64,000 bases of DNA, from NCBI GenBank assembly GCA_947044405.1, contig CAMRHE010000035.1:4871501-4935500 (forward strand). The letters are read 5' to 3'. Position 1 is the first letter of the stretch; each line of letters begins with the position of its first letter. The translations under genes and the position numbers were made by a program. Below the pieces are notes generated by a model, which searched no databases, had not been told where the DNA came from, and worked only from the letters and a program-made list of their open reading frames with translations. Shown piece by piece: positions 11,701-21,322 of this stretch. This stretch comes from Leptodactylus fallax (Eukaryota; Chordata; Amphibia; Anura; Leptodactylidae).

Positions 11701-12715
11701 TACAGCAAGAACTACGGCTGAGACCTTCTACGCAGAGTTTGTCCGCCATTACGGTTGTCCTGAGCATATCCTCACCGACCGTGGATCGGCGTTTGAATCC
11801 CAATTGTTCCGTGAGCTGTGTCAGTTCCAAGACTGCAAGAAGTTGCGAACCACAGCGTATCACCCTCAAGGGAATGGTATGTGCGAGAAGGCAAATCAAG
11901 TGATCATCTGCATGCTAAGAACAGCCGCAGTTACACCTGGTGTTGAGTGGTCTGAGCGTATCAAGGACTTGGCCTATATTTACAACAACACACCCCAAAC
12001 ATCTACGGGATACGCACCATTTTATCTAATGTTTGGAAGACAAGGTCAACTTCCTTCAGACTTAACCCTTGGTGTGAAGGTCCCTGACACCATCAATCCA
12101 CTACCCATAACAGACTGGGTTGTTGAACACCGCCGACGTATGGAGGAAGCTAAAGAGATAGTTGAAACGCGCATGGATGAGGTTCGTAGGAGACAACAGG
12201 AGGATTACAACCATCACGCCCATGCAGCGCCCCTGAAAGTTGGCGACCGTGTATGGTTAAGGAATAACCATCGGAATGTGAAATTGGATCCATTCTGGGA
12301 GAAAGAACCATACAGTGTCATCTCCATACCATATCCTGAATCCGACGTGTATGAGATCTCTAAACCTGGGAGACAGCCCCAAGTAGTACACCGAAACCGT
12401 CTGAAGCTGTGCCTTAAAGAAGGACTACCCACAGAGGTGCCCCCAGCTGAGACAACGAGTACAGAGATCTTGTCACCTTCTGAAGCGAAAGAGAGACCCC
12501 CAACGTTAACTGAGCTTATGTGGGCGCCTAAACTACTGCCATTTAGCTGTTATCCACCAATTGCTCTAGTGCAAGAGAATCCTTCGACAGATGATTTAAT
12601 TGATTTCAGTGACTCTGTTCCTGATTCAAATCTCGTTCCACTTAGGCGTTCTGAGCGTACCACAAAAGGCATACCTCCAACACGCTATAGTGATGCCATG
12701 GCTGTCCTTGGGTAA
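8648..12715 (+). CDS. pol: Gypsy Pol: protease, RT, RNase H, integrase
   Basis: 1355 residues counted from the first in-frame ATG; translation is expected by -1 frameshift near 8663, so this ATG need not be used. Aspartic protease has DTGS (Asp54) and a later VVILGMNVL. Reverse transcriptase has KKKDGTLRFCVDY and the catalytic YLDD at 508-511. RNase H has YTDAS (Asp665) and YTDNN. Integrase has the HHCC zinc domain (from His918) and a D-D-35-E triad at Asp985, Asp1044 and Glu1080. A GPY/F-like C-terminal module follows (KVGDRVWL). All catalytic residues I looked for are present and the frame is unbroken. The clade within Ty3/gypsy is not assigned. Confidence 0.95.
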   Translation: MFSVKRATPEAAGRPSGGKKKGPGESSVPLSRFVSACPHITIRVNGVPLTALVDTGSQVTTLRKQVFLEHWDLGVLNRTPDTWINLCASNGQPIPQQGYWEPTIQIGDLKLPRQGVIVTDVEDDRFAVVILGMNVLRHCFAEVLDALHASLLTASPSDQQTIQRAIRVLNAQHKFANKQGEIGRVRIQDTRPVTLQPGTETMVWCRARPGIENQDYEALLQPIQVDGQPLVMAARSLVTVSNGRVPVRLVNLGDAPVNLHKFHSVALLHRLAPEDILSGDSTATQRSIQAAENIQNGATKSWWDELNVGDANTPIEHINGVRNVAKRYQQAFSKHPLDFGKTTTIQHRILTGDHHPIKEHHRPIPPAMYQPVKKLIQEMRDADVIRESNSPWAAPLVLVKKKDGTLRFCVDYHKLNNVTHKDAYPLPRIEESLTALGSATCFSTLDLTSGYWQVPMAPEDREKTAFTTPMGLFEFNSMPFGLCNAPATFQWLMERCLGHENFQSVLLYLDDVIVFSRTYQEHLRHLSEVFKVIIQHGLKVKPSKCYLLKPQVHYLGHVVSAQGIQPDPEKITAVQNWRRPTTVKEVRSFLGFAGYYRRFIPHFAQVAEPLNELLRGCPRENYNRKLPVDWTARQEEAFQALKALLTQPPILAYPDYSQPFRLYTDASHQGLGAVLSQVQDNKERVIAYASRSLRGAEKNDQNYSSFKLKLLALVWAVTEKFKDYLAATPFTVYTDNNPLAHLDTARLGALEQRWASRLTNYKFSVKYRSGKSNANADALSRLPVGEEPPREDIWEEVEMPPFYNKFAQQVAIGVRVEGESLAKTAAESLQEPSLWKTFQEESRVLGELSDFLLTGRIPTRVKRGLHDVELKRLWRQRKRLFVQRGLLHRNTLDPVTGERLHQILVPRRDAQMILEAYHDRSGHFGVQKTEATIRRRFYWVGMRSDIESWCRECPACSITKEGRRDQKAPLHPIKTQKPCEIVALDHVKLGPTRSGYSYALTMVDHYSKFLVIVPVRDLTARTTAETFYAEFVRHYGCPEHILTDRGSAFESQLFRELCQFQDCKKLRTTAYHPQGNGMCEKANQVIICMLRTAAVTPGVEWSERIKDLAYIYNNTPQTSTGYAPFYLMFGRQGQLPSDLTLGVKVPDTINPLPITDWVVEHRRRMEEAKEIVETRMDEVRRRQQEDYNHHAHAAPLKVGDRVWLRNNHRNVKLDPFWEKEPYSVISIPYPESDVYEISKPGRQPQVVHRNRLKLCLKEGLPTEVPPAETTSTEILSPSEAKERPPTLTELMWAPKLLPFSCYPPIALVQENPSTDDLIDFSDSVPDSNLVPLRRSERTTKGIPPTRYSDAMAVLG
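8657..8697 (+). promoter_or_regulatory. -1 ribosomal frameshift signal, gag to pol
   Basis: The heptamer G TTA AAC (8657-8663) is in register with the gag codons, as an X XXY YYZ-type slip site requires. An 8-base spacer follows, then a GC-rich stem: CCCGAGG (8672-8678) pairs perfectly with CCTCGGG (8691-8697) around a 12-base loop. Slipping back one base puts ribosomes into the pol frame, which is open from 8627. Site, spacing and stem all fit a standard -1 frameshift element. Confidence 0.8.
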
Positions 12716-13283
12716 AAGAGGTTAACTGTCTCTGCTCCTGTATATATGTTATTCCTGCTCTGATTACATTAATGTTTTTCCTGTGTGTATATACAGTATA
12801 TATATAATATCTTGCCATGTAATATAGTATTTACATTTATATGCAACAATCCAAGCCATAGTGCCTGGCTCACCGAGCCAAGGAAGTTCTGTTACCCCAT
12901 TGCGGTATGGACATTCGTGCTAGAGTGCCTACTCTTCCTTACAGAAAGGACTGTTTATTGTTTCTCAGAGAGACTCTCATGATAATGGACACTCACAAAA
13001 TTTGTGCCAGAGAGCCTCTGGACCCATTTGCACTACTGTCGTTTCTATATGGACTGTCTGATGGTACCGCCAAAAGGTTCCATAAGTCTGAGTTTAATTA
13101 TCTCTCCGTTACCCTTCAGACTTCTCATGGACATTCCAGGACTATGCCGGGAGGTCTTACCTCAAGTTTCTAGGTATTATATTTTTCTAAACTGTTAGTG
13201 ACATTTGCACTTTATTCGTATTTATTAACGTTATGTTACATTTCTCACCTTCACCCCAGCCCGTCGCCGAGGTCGGCTCAGTG
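12716..13283 (+). other. Gypsy 3' non-coding region
   Basis: Between the pol stop and the polypurine tract. Short frames here (12785-13198) show no envelope features such as a signal peptide plus membrane anchor. I see no third gene. Confidence 0.6.
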
Positions 13284-13295
13284 AAAGAGGGGGAG
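13284..13295 (+). promoter_or_regulatory. Gypsy polypurine tract
   Basis: AAAGAGGGGGAG, two bases upstream of the 3' LTR (13298). It primes plus-strand DNA synthesis in LTR elements, and its position fixes the LTR boundary. Confidence 0.85.
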
Positions 13296-13297
13296 TA

Positions 13298-14419
13298 TGT
13301 GGCATCCCAGAGCTGGCTATGGCTGGGCTGAGGGTGATCTCTGTGCATTGTATTATTTCCTGTTGCTTCATAGCCTGTGTGACATAGCAGGGGGTCCTGA
13401 GTCTCACACAACACAGCGCCACCTAGTGAGCCTCACACATGCATTACACCTCCCATAGGATTGAATAGTAACCAAATGTCCAATGGGAGGACATCGCCTG
13501 GGAAAAGGGGAGGAGTCAGCTGATCACTGGGTCCCCATGGTAACACCCCTGCAGGAAGGTCCTGCGTGTGAGGAGTTAGAAGTGTGGAGTGTTAGGAGGA
13601 GGAGGTGAGGAGATAAGTGTGATGTCCTGTGAAGAAAGCAGTGAGTATAGTGCAGGAATCTCAAGTCCTAGACAGGCCCAGGAAGGTTGGAGAGCTGACA
13701 TACTCCAGCTATTCAGAAGATCCTGTCCCCTGTCTGCCTAGCCATCGCCCTGAAGGAAGTCAAGCATCATTATCTTGTCAGCCTGAGACTGTGGAGAGAA
13801 CATTCTGGAACACGTGCTCCATAGCAAGTATCACAGGATCCAGGGGCCAAGGCCAGACCTGTGGAATATCCCGCCACCCTGACTATTGCACCCCGAAACT
13901 CTGAGCTATCAGGACCACATAACGTGAGTGGGGAATATTATGTACTAGTATCATGGTGGGCATCCTCCTATGAGCCAAATAGGAGCCCAGACGCACCTTA
14001 GGGCTGTAACACTGAAGTATAAGGGGCTAGGAACACCTTTCATCAAGTCTACCCTGCACCCCAGGACTTTGCTGTGTCACCAGGCGTACCCCGTTGTTTT
14101 GTATTGAAGAAACTGTTTAAGCATTTGTGCCTCCACACCCATGGAAGTAAAAGTTCAACTTTACAACCGTTTCTGTGTCTGACTCTGCACCGACAACATC
14201 AGGGCGCCCCAAACACCACCAGTCGGCACAGTATAGGGGAAGCGCCCCGGGGGAACAATCACCACCAACATTTGTGCAGCCCCCTCATCACCGGTACCAG
14301 TGGTGGTAACGTGGGACAGCACCAGCGCTGCGCCCTCGTGCCCAGAGACCGTGACAAGTCTGCGCTGTTTGCACCCCCGCAATCCCAACTGCAGCGTTAC
14401 CTTCCATCTGGTCACCGCA
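13298..14419 (+). repeat. Gypsy 3' LTR
   Basis: 1122 bp, near-identical to 5806-6927. The frames at 13629-13904 and 14074-14724 are LTR sequence running into minisatellite, not genes. Confidence 0.92.
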
Positions 14420-14706
14420 CCAACATCCACTGTTCCCCAAACCTTGCCTCACTCGCCCCCCCTGCGACACCCAACATCCACCTCACCCCAAACCTTGCCT
14501 CACCCACTCCCCCTGCGACACCCAACATCCACCGCACCCCAAACCTTGCCTCACTCACCCCCCCCGCGGCACCCAACATCCACTGTTCCCCAAACCTTGC
14601 CTCACTCGCCCCCCCCGCGACACTCAACATCCACCGTAGCCCAAACCTTGCCTCACCTGCTCCCCCTGCGACACCCAACATCCACTGTTCCCCAAACCTT
14701 GCCTCC
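14420..14706. repeat. 51-bp minisatellite, right part
   Basis: About 5.6 further units of the array at 5470-5805 (CCCAACATCC and AAACCTTGCC words). It begins CCAACATCC, overlapping the CCAA that ends the left part. That overlap is the gypsy target-site duplication. Confidence 0.88.
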
Positions 14707-14880
14707 CCTATGGATAGGGGATAAATACTTAGAAAAGCAATATTTATCTAATATGAAACACTTACCTCAGTAGCGCTTTTGAGAGCAGGGACACCTTAGG
14801 AGACCGTGCAGGAGCCACTGTGTATCCTATCACGTCAGGTCACGTCACGTGATGCAGGCAGCCAAGAGTGTATGCGGGCA

Positions 14881-15174
14881 GAGGCGGAGAGCAAGGAGCA
14901 GGCTAAGTGAACGGGGGCGGAGGCGAAGAGCTAGGAGCAGGCTAAGTGAACGGGGGCGGAGAGCTAGGAGCAGGCTAAGTGAACGGGGGCGGAGAGATAG
15001 GAGCAGGCTAAGTGAACGGGGGCGGAGGCAGAGAGCTAGGAGCAGGCTAAGTGAACGGGGGCGGAGACAGAGAGCTAGGAGCAGGCTAAGTGAACGGGGG
15101 CGGAGGCGGAGAGCTAGGAGCAGGCTAAGTGAACGGGGGCGGAGGCAGAGAGCTAGGAGCAGGCTAAGTGAACG
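14881..15174. repeat. 33/39-bp minisatellite
   Basis: About eight units built on AGGAGCAGGCTAAGTGAACG plus a GGGGCGGAG tail. Some carry an extra 6 bases (39 versus 33). Both lengths are multiples of three, so frames remain open on both strands (14845-15243) and encode Arg-rich or Leu-rich artefacts. Confidence 0.85.
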
Positions 15175-15283
15175 CTTGAGGGTGGGCCGCTGGAGCAGCG
15201 CTGCTGCCAATAGGTGAGTGTTGAAGCAGCGCTGTCTCTGCACGGCCGCCCCGAGCTACCGCTCTCCTCGCCTGCCTAAAACG

Positions 15284-15350
15284 CTAAACCAGCCCAGGAC
15301 AGGTCCCGCTCAGCATGTGTTTTAAAGCGGCCTGTCTTGGGCTGATTTAG
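15284..15350. repeat. Hairpin near the hAT right end
   Basis: CTAAACCAGCCCAGGACAGG faces CCTGTCTTGGGCTGATTTAG, with 18 of 20 positions able to pair. Subterminal palindromes are common in hAT elements, where they can serve as transposase-binding or folding sites; a role here is inference. Confidence 0.6.
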
Positions 15351-15446
15351 GTCAATCAAAATGCCACCCCCCGAAACTGACAAGATAGCGCCGCCTGAGG
15401 CGGCCGCCTCACTTCGCCTCATTAGCGGTGCGCCCCTGGATGTGCC

Positions 15447-17106
15447 CTAGTCAACTATATGCTATGAAATATGAGATCCATGTGTTTGACCAGGAAATAC
15501 AGAGGAGACACATGTTTATGAGTCAGACACTGGCTGTGACATTGTAGCATCACCTGACAACCTTTCAGTCAATAGACAGTGTTAGGTGGACCTTATTTTA
15601 TATTGACTATGAAAGCTTCGGCAATCACTATCAGCCTCTAGTTTTTGTAATGCTCGACATGCAAATTCATCTATGATCCATCTCACTGCATCATAGCACA
15701 GTTCGGAAAAAGCAATAGGAATTCAAGCAATAGAGGGTTAGGAGAACTTAGAGAATCAAGCAATTACACAGGCAGGCAGAATAGTGTTAGAAATCAACAG
15801 AGATAGTATAAGATCATAGGAGTGAGGGGGAATCTGTGCTGCTGCTTACACAGACACATTCTTTAAACATACTTTTTACCGACAATACAATCCTGTTAGT
15901 GAAAAATGTTTTGTTAAGGAATTCTTTGGGCAAGAGTTTACATTTTTTTCATTAAATACATAATTCTGCCAGCCCAAATCTGAAAAAAACTAAACAAAAC
16001 GTGTAAGATGGGAAAACAGCCCTCATGTTATGAATGTAACTTGTTTCTGTAAATAAGTTTATTTTTATTTATAAACTGACATTTGTTTGTTTGACCACAA
16101 GAGGCCACTGTTACCTCAGAAATGGGAAGGACTGTAATTCTGTTATTCCCTGGAATAGTGACGTGGAGACCCTGTTCTGCAGAGGAGGATCAAGAAGGAG
16201 CAGAGTGTGTGTGGCAGCCATCTTAGGAGTGTGCTTTTGAGCTTTTAGAAGAAGAAGCACTGAAGTAAGAGGAAAAAGATTCCTAAGGGATCAGATATAT
16301 AACAAGGTGCTGAAGCAGAGACTGTTCCAGGGTTTGTTCAGACAGCATCCTAAGTTGAAGATTGTTATCAAGGACCCGGCTGAGAAGTGGCCCTGTGAGT
16401 GAGATCGCATGTTTTCTGGATGAGCCCCGCTTTCAGCTGTTCAACATCAAGGCTAAAAAGGTACCCAACAAAGCTGGATCAGTAAGAGAAGTAATCGTAC
16501 ACGCACTGCATAACAATGTTTTGCTTGGGACTGAGTAAGGGCCTGTAGTTAGACTATTTAGGCGTATTCATCTTCACAGGCCACACTACTGGTGAATTAT
16601 CTACCTATTCGGTAGTAAGGACTAAGACTCAGAGAGTTCTATAGACTTGTAACTCCCAGAGAGGAGCTTCTGAGGAAGTCTAGAAGTGACATTTTATATA
16701 TTGTCACATTTCTTTGGCTTGCAAGCTGACCTACTATTATATTTACTTGGTTGTACTTTGTTTGTGGGGAATAGGGGTATTTTGATAAGTTTGTAAGCTC
16801 TTGTGTTATACCGTCGGTGCCCCTATCACACTCACTGAATTGTTCCTGTGACTAGGGTGATAAAAAGGTAACAAGCGGCTGGTTAGTTGCAGCCTGCAGA
16901 TAGGTAAAAGCTTGCAGTGTTTTGGAGCTGCACATGAGAAGGCACCGCGCTATACAACACCAGGGACTCAGCTTCCTGGCTGAGTGTATGTAAATAATTG
17001 GGAGTGTTTTTTTGGTAAAGAGGTGTTTCTACACAAAGTAAAATCTTGTTTTTTACTAAATTGATTTGGAGTCGCTTCCTTTGTTCGTGACTTCGCTGTA
17101 TCCTGG
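15447..17106. other. Intergenic; possible solo LTR
   Basis: No coding signal. From about 16084 (TGTTTGTTTGACC) the base composition resembles an LTR, and it seems to continue past the inserted element to about 21351 (ending GGCTTACA). The TG...CA ends are suggestive, but I found no target duplication, so the solo-LTR idea is weak. Confidence 0.3.
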
Positions 17107-17958
17107 TGTGAAAGATCCTCAGTGCGCCAACACCGCGGTGGCCCACACCTGAGTCTTCTTTCATATAAACCACACTCACCGCCAGTGAGTGCCAGGTTCA
17201 CAAGATAAATACAAGACAAGCTTTCTAAATTTTATATATTTATTAACCCCTAAATGGGTCGGTATTAACATCTAACACATGCAGTTCAGAACAGATATGT
17301 AGATATATACAAGCATTAACAGTTACTAGTTACAAGATACAGAGCAATAAAATAAAAAGGCATAAAAGTGAAATAATTACTTTACCACACATCTCCTTGA
17401 TGTGGTTCTGTAGTCCAACACTCACACATGCTCTGGTATGTGTGAATAACCAGTGGAGGCAGCGGCATTAACTCCAGCTTCTCAGCAACTCATCACAGCA
17501 GCCCCTCCTCATAGTAGCATCTTCATAGTAATCTCCCAGTGGTAGTCTCAGCCCAATCTCCCCCCACTGACCTCTTACCTCATCTTTTATACCCTTGAGT
17601 ACACCACCCAGAATGAGGTCACCTGCGACGGCAAGTCTGATTGAGTAACGCACTCAAGTCACGATTCTTGGTATGGAGATGTGACCAAGTGGAATGATAC
17701 AATGTTATCAGCCATATCTGATCAACAGCCCAGACTGAACAATGCAGGTGTGTTTGATCACTCAGGCCTGTGTAGGAATTCAATGGAGCCCTGCTGGGAT
17801 GGATACGAAGCCCTATTGTTCCAGTCCGGCCACTATTGGCATTATACCTATGAGTAGGCTGTGCACATTATGAATGAATGGAAGAAAGCGGTAGACACGA
17901 TACCCAGAGATCAAAATACAGCTTTGAGTTATAGCCATATTTAAGCGGAATCATCACA
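17107..17958 (-). repeat. 3' LTR of the minus-strand element
   Basis: 852 bp, the same length as its partner. The frame of the internal gene runs about 90 bases into it before stopping at 17868. Confidence 0.9.
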
Positions 17959-20267
17959 CCTCCCCCTTTAGATGGGGCTTGCAGGAAGTAGGGGCCTACG
18001 CCCCTCTTCTGAAAGCACCTCCACCTCCAGCTTCTCAGGCTCTGGCCCCAAGGCTCCCTCACCTCCCCCCCGGGGTCCCAGCAGACTCGGGCCTTGTCAG
18101 ACTCTGAGGGTGGTTGAGCGCCACGCGCCTTCAATATGGCCAGACTACGGTCAGCTTGGACAGCATCTCTGAACTCTTGGCTGGAGTGAGACAAAAGAGA
18201 GGTGCATGTTACATAGCTGCCGGACCCTTCTGGCTCTCTAGTCTGACTAGGGGCACTTCTAAGGCTCAGGGCCTGAGCCACGTACACTTGGCTACCTCCT
18301 GCCTGTTCTGGGTCCGCTTTCTGAGTACTGGCATCCTGTGGAGCCACCCTCATGACCTCAGGCCCTTGGGATACCATTTTAGAGACCTCATCCTGGCGGT
18401 CTCTCAGGGTCTCTCTCACCCTAGCTGCTAGTTGGGAGAGTTCTTGGGGATTCTGCACCTCCCCCTTTGCTTCCAAACCTACACCCTGTTCCTCCTGTAC
18501 TTGGGTGGGTGATGGTGATAATTTGGGCAAATGACTGAGATCATGCTTCCCTAAACTATCCCCCCACAATACATCGACAGGTAATACAGTTGACATACCC
18601 CCTTCTTGGATCACACCTCCAATACCCCATGCCATCTTCACGTGGGCCATGGGCACTCCTGGAATAGAACTGGACAGAAGAGACGTGTATGTCTCATACC
18701 GGCCGGACTCCTCCGGCTTCAAGGGAGTGAGGCTAGTCATGGCGGTCTCAGCACCAACTCCAGGTGGTGTAGGCAACGGTTCAAGGGTCGGATCGCCCTC
18801 CACCCTTGTAGCCCTCTGGCTGTGGGCTAACACCGCACTACCAGCAGTCCGTCCCTCACCTGGATCGGCCATGAGATCCCCATAGCCTACCTGACCTCTT
18901 GGCACATGGTCAGCAGTTGGGTGCTTATCGGAGGCACTGGGCGAAATAGTAGAAGTCGCTTCCAGTGACTCAGAAGAGCTACCCTGTACACTTTCACAAC
19001 ATGCATTGGCAATTACATTGACAGTACCTTCATTAGCAATTGTTAATTCACACCGGGCCTCAATGAGATATGTGGTAGACATATTAACAAGCTGGGAGGG
19101 AAACGCCCCCGCAGATGTGGGTGTGTCTACAGACAAGGTCTCATTGGCTCCTAGCACGGGGGTGAACAAAGCATCAATAACATTTTTGCTGAGCTGGGTT
19201 GCAGGAAGTTCAGTTGCATCTTCCCTGCTCTCAGCTGAAGGCAACTCATTAGCATTTACACTTACTGCCATGGGAAGTATCTCAGAGGGGGGGTTATGGG
19301 CCCTCTCTGCAGATATGACAGACACATTATCAGCATTAATCATAGACAGTTTATCACAGTAAATTGGGGTGCTTCCCACCCCATATTGGGACATTATAGG
19401 TCCTAAATCACTTCCCAACAGTACATTAGCAGGCAAATCAGTCAATAGTCCCACAGTCCGCATTCCTTTTCCTGCACCCCAGTCCAGATACACAGATGGG
19501 CCACCTGCTGTGGCTTGGGAAACAGGGAAGTTCTCAGGGCGGTTGGGGCACTCCTCCTTGAAATGTCCTGTCTGGTTACAGGCATGGCCCCGCCGCACCT
19601 CCCCTTGGGGTTTGGGGAAGGTCACTAGGGCGCCCAGAGTTCTTGGGACAGGGGAGGGACCACCCAAGGCATAGTTTGTCTCACCCGACCTGACGACAGA
19701 CGGCTGTGGTGAACTCCGGCCTGGCTTCTCCTTCCAACTTGAGGGTCTCTGCAGGGTTGTTGGAGTTTGCGCATGGGCGGTTTGTGCCCGCTGGGAGAGC
19801 TCCATTCTTTTGAGCTCAAGCTGATACTGCTGTTCTCATTCTGCAGCTTCACGATCTGCCTGCCGTTCTGCGGCCTGCCGTTCTCGTTCTGCAGCTTCAC
19901 GATCTACCTGCCATTCTGCTGCCTCACGATCTGTCTGCCGTTCTGCTGTCTGCCGTTCTTGTTCTACAGCTTCCAGAAAACAGCACAACACCTGCAGGTA
20001 TGTGTTAGGGTCACTAGTGCCTACTTGCTGCAGGGCCCTTTGCCAGTATGAAACCATTCCCCCGACAACGCTGGGGCTACTGCTCCCTCCTGGTGAAGTA
20101 ATCCTTGGGACCGGGCTGCTTGCCGCACTTCCTGGCCTAGCCCCAAAATCAGGACTCTGCTCGATTCTCTGCATGGCTGTGGCTGCCTCCATTTCAGCCA
20201 TACACTCAGGATCTCCAAAAGCCTGGTTCAGCAATTCTTGAGCTCTGCTTCTGAGCCCACTAGCCAT
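17868..20267 (-). pseudogene. Gag/protease-like frame with one in-frame TGA
   Basis: From the ATG at 20267 a single frame of 800 codons runs to 17868, broken only by a TGA at 19836-19838. Before it come a Gag-like start (MASGLRSRAQELL) and a charged repeat of the AERQADREAAE type. After it comes a zinc-knuckle remnant ending CNQTGHFKEEC, in which the first Cys of CCHC is Gly. A protease-like LPANVLLGSDLG follows, with a second similar motif, LPVDVLWGDSLG, further on. Near the end ARVCWDP resembles the linker before integrase. Reverse transcriptase, RNase H and integrase appear deleted. The TGA may be a mutation or a readthrough codon; one break in 2.4 kb leaves both open. Confidence 0.7.
17959..17970 (-). 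promoter_or_regulatory. Polypurine tract of the minus-strand element
   Basis: On the minus strand AAAGGGGGAGG abuts the 3' LTR, which starts TGTGATGATT. The position supports the minus orientation. Confidence 0.85.
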
Positions 20268-20470
20268 CCACTGGTATTTGCCAAATAAAAGATAGGATAG
20301 AATACAAAGAGTAAGGGAGGGGAACAGCACTGTATCAAACTTTCACTGTATCTTAATGCTTGCTTTAATACCGAGCTTGTCTCATAGGATTACTGCAATC
20401 CCCAGTGTGTGAGTGATAAAGGTCACCAACACACGCTGTTTATCCTAAGATCCCACTACGCTGCCACCAA

Positions 20471-21322
20471 TGTGAAAGATCCTCAGTGAGCCAACACCGC
20501 AGTGGCCCACACCTGAGTCTTCTTTCATATAAACCACACTCACCACCAGTGAGTGTCGGGTTCACAAGATAAATACAAGACAAGCTTTCTAAATTTTATA
20601 TATTTATTAACCCCTAAATGGGTCGGTATTAACATCTAACACATGCAGTTCAGAACAGATATGTAGATATATACAAGCATTAACAGTTACTAGTTACAAG
20701 ATACAGTGCAATAAAATAAAAAGGCATAAAAGTGAAATAATTACTTTACCACACATCTCCTTGATGTGGTTCTGTAGTCCAACACTCACACATGCTCTGG
20801 TATGTGTGAATAACCAGTGGAGGCAGCGGCATTAACTCCAGCTTCTCAGCAACTCATCACAGCAGCCCCTCCTCATAGTAGCATCTTCATAGTAATCTCC
20901 CAGTGGTAGTCTCAGCCCAATCTCCCCCCACTGACCTCTTACCTCATCTTTTATACCCTTGAGTACACCACCCAAAATGAGGTCACCAGCGACAGCAAGT
21001 CTGATTGATTAACGCACTCAAGTCACGATTCTTTGTATGGAGATGTGACCAAGTGGAATGATACAATGTTATCAGCCATATCTGATCAACAACCCAGACT
21101 GAACAATGCAGGTGTGTTTGATCACTCAGGCCTGTGTAGGAATTCAATGGAGCCCTGCTGGGATGGATACAAAGCCCTATTGTTCCAGTCCGGCCACTAT
21201 TGGCAATATACCTATGAGTAGGCTGTGCACATTATGAATGAATGGAAGAAAGCGGTAGATACGATACCCAGAGATCAAAATACAGCTTTGAGTTATAGCC
21301 ATATTTAAGCGGAATCATCACA
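20471..21322 (-). repeat. 5' LTR of the minus-strand element
   Basis: 852 bp. The bases next to it inside the element (ending at 20470) read TTGGTGGCAGCGTAG on the minus strand, which is where a primer-binding site should be. Confidence 0.9.

Larger units (their letters stand above)
5806..14419 (+). mobile_element. Young, intact Ty3/gypsy LTR retrotransposon
   Basis: An 8614-bp element made of a 1122-bp LTR, a 764-base leader, gag, pol, a polypurine tract and a second 1122-bp LTR. The LTRs begin TGTGGCATCC and end CACCGCA, and a CCAA duplication flanks the insertion. Reading the two LTRs side by side I see about three substitutions and two single-base indels, so they are roughly 99.6% identical. 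Gag and pol are open throughout. Domain order is protease, reverse transcriptase, RNase H, integrase, which is Ty3/gypsy order. There is no envelope frame and no chromodomain that I can see. The copy is very young and could still be competent; that last point is inference. Confidence 0.93.
2926..15438. mobile_element. hAT-type DNA transposon, 12.5 kb with nested insertions
   Basis: The left end starts CAGTGGTGAACC at 2926. The right end, read from 15438 on the other strand, starts CAGGGGCGCACC. Both then carry a GCCTGAGGCGG or GCCTCAGGCGG block. A perfect 8-bp direct repeat, GATGTGCC, flanks the element at 2918-2925 and 15439-15446. An 8-bp duplication plus CAGNG termini are the hallmarks of the hAT superfamily. 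No hAT transposase is visible, so this copy is non-autonomous. Its own sequence is about 3.9 kb (2926-5805 plus 14420-15438). The rest is the gypsy element, and other repeats and two minisatellites lie in the hAT arms. Confidence 0.8.
17107..21322 (-). mobile_element. Non-autonomous LTR retrotransposon
   Basis: A 4216-bp element. Two 852-bp LTRs (17107-17958 and 20471-21322) have TG...CA ends, and a perfect CCTGG duplication flanks it (17102-17106 and 21323-21327). It reads on the minus strand: 5' LTR, TTGGTGGCAGCGTAG at the primer-binding position, one gag/protease-like frame, polypurine tract, 3' LTR. The 2.5-kb interior has no reverse transcriptase, RNase H or integrase core. It must therefore have moved using enzymes from another element. 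The LTRs differ at roughly 16 positions by eye (about 98% identical). Confidence 0.9.

Noticed and set aside
12785..13198. Envelope-like third gene in the gypsy element
   Set aside because: Only short overlapping frames with no signal peptide, cleavage site or membrane anchor.
14845..15243. Arg-rich and Leu-rich proteins of 122-132 residues
   Set aside because: Translations of the 33/39-bp minisatellite on the two strands.
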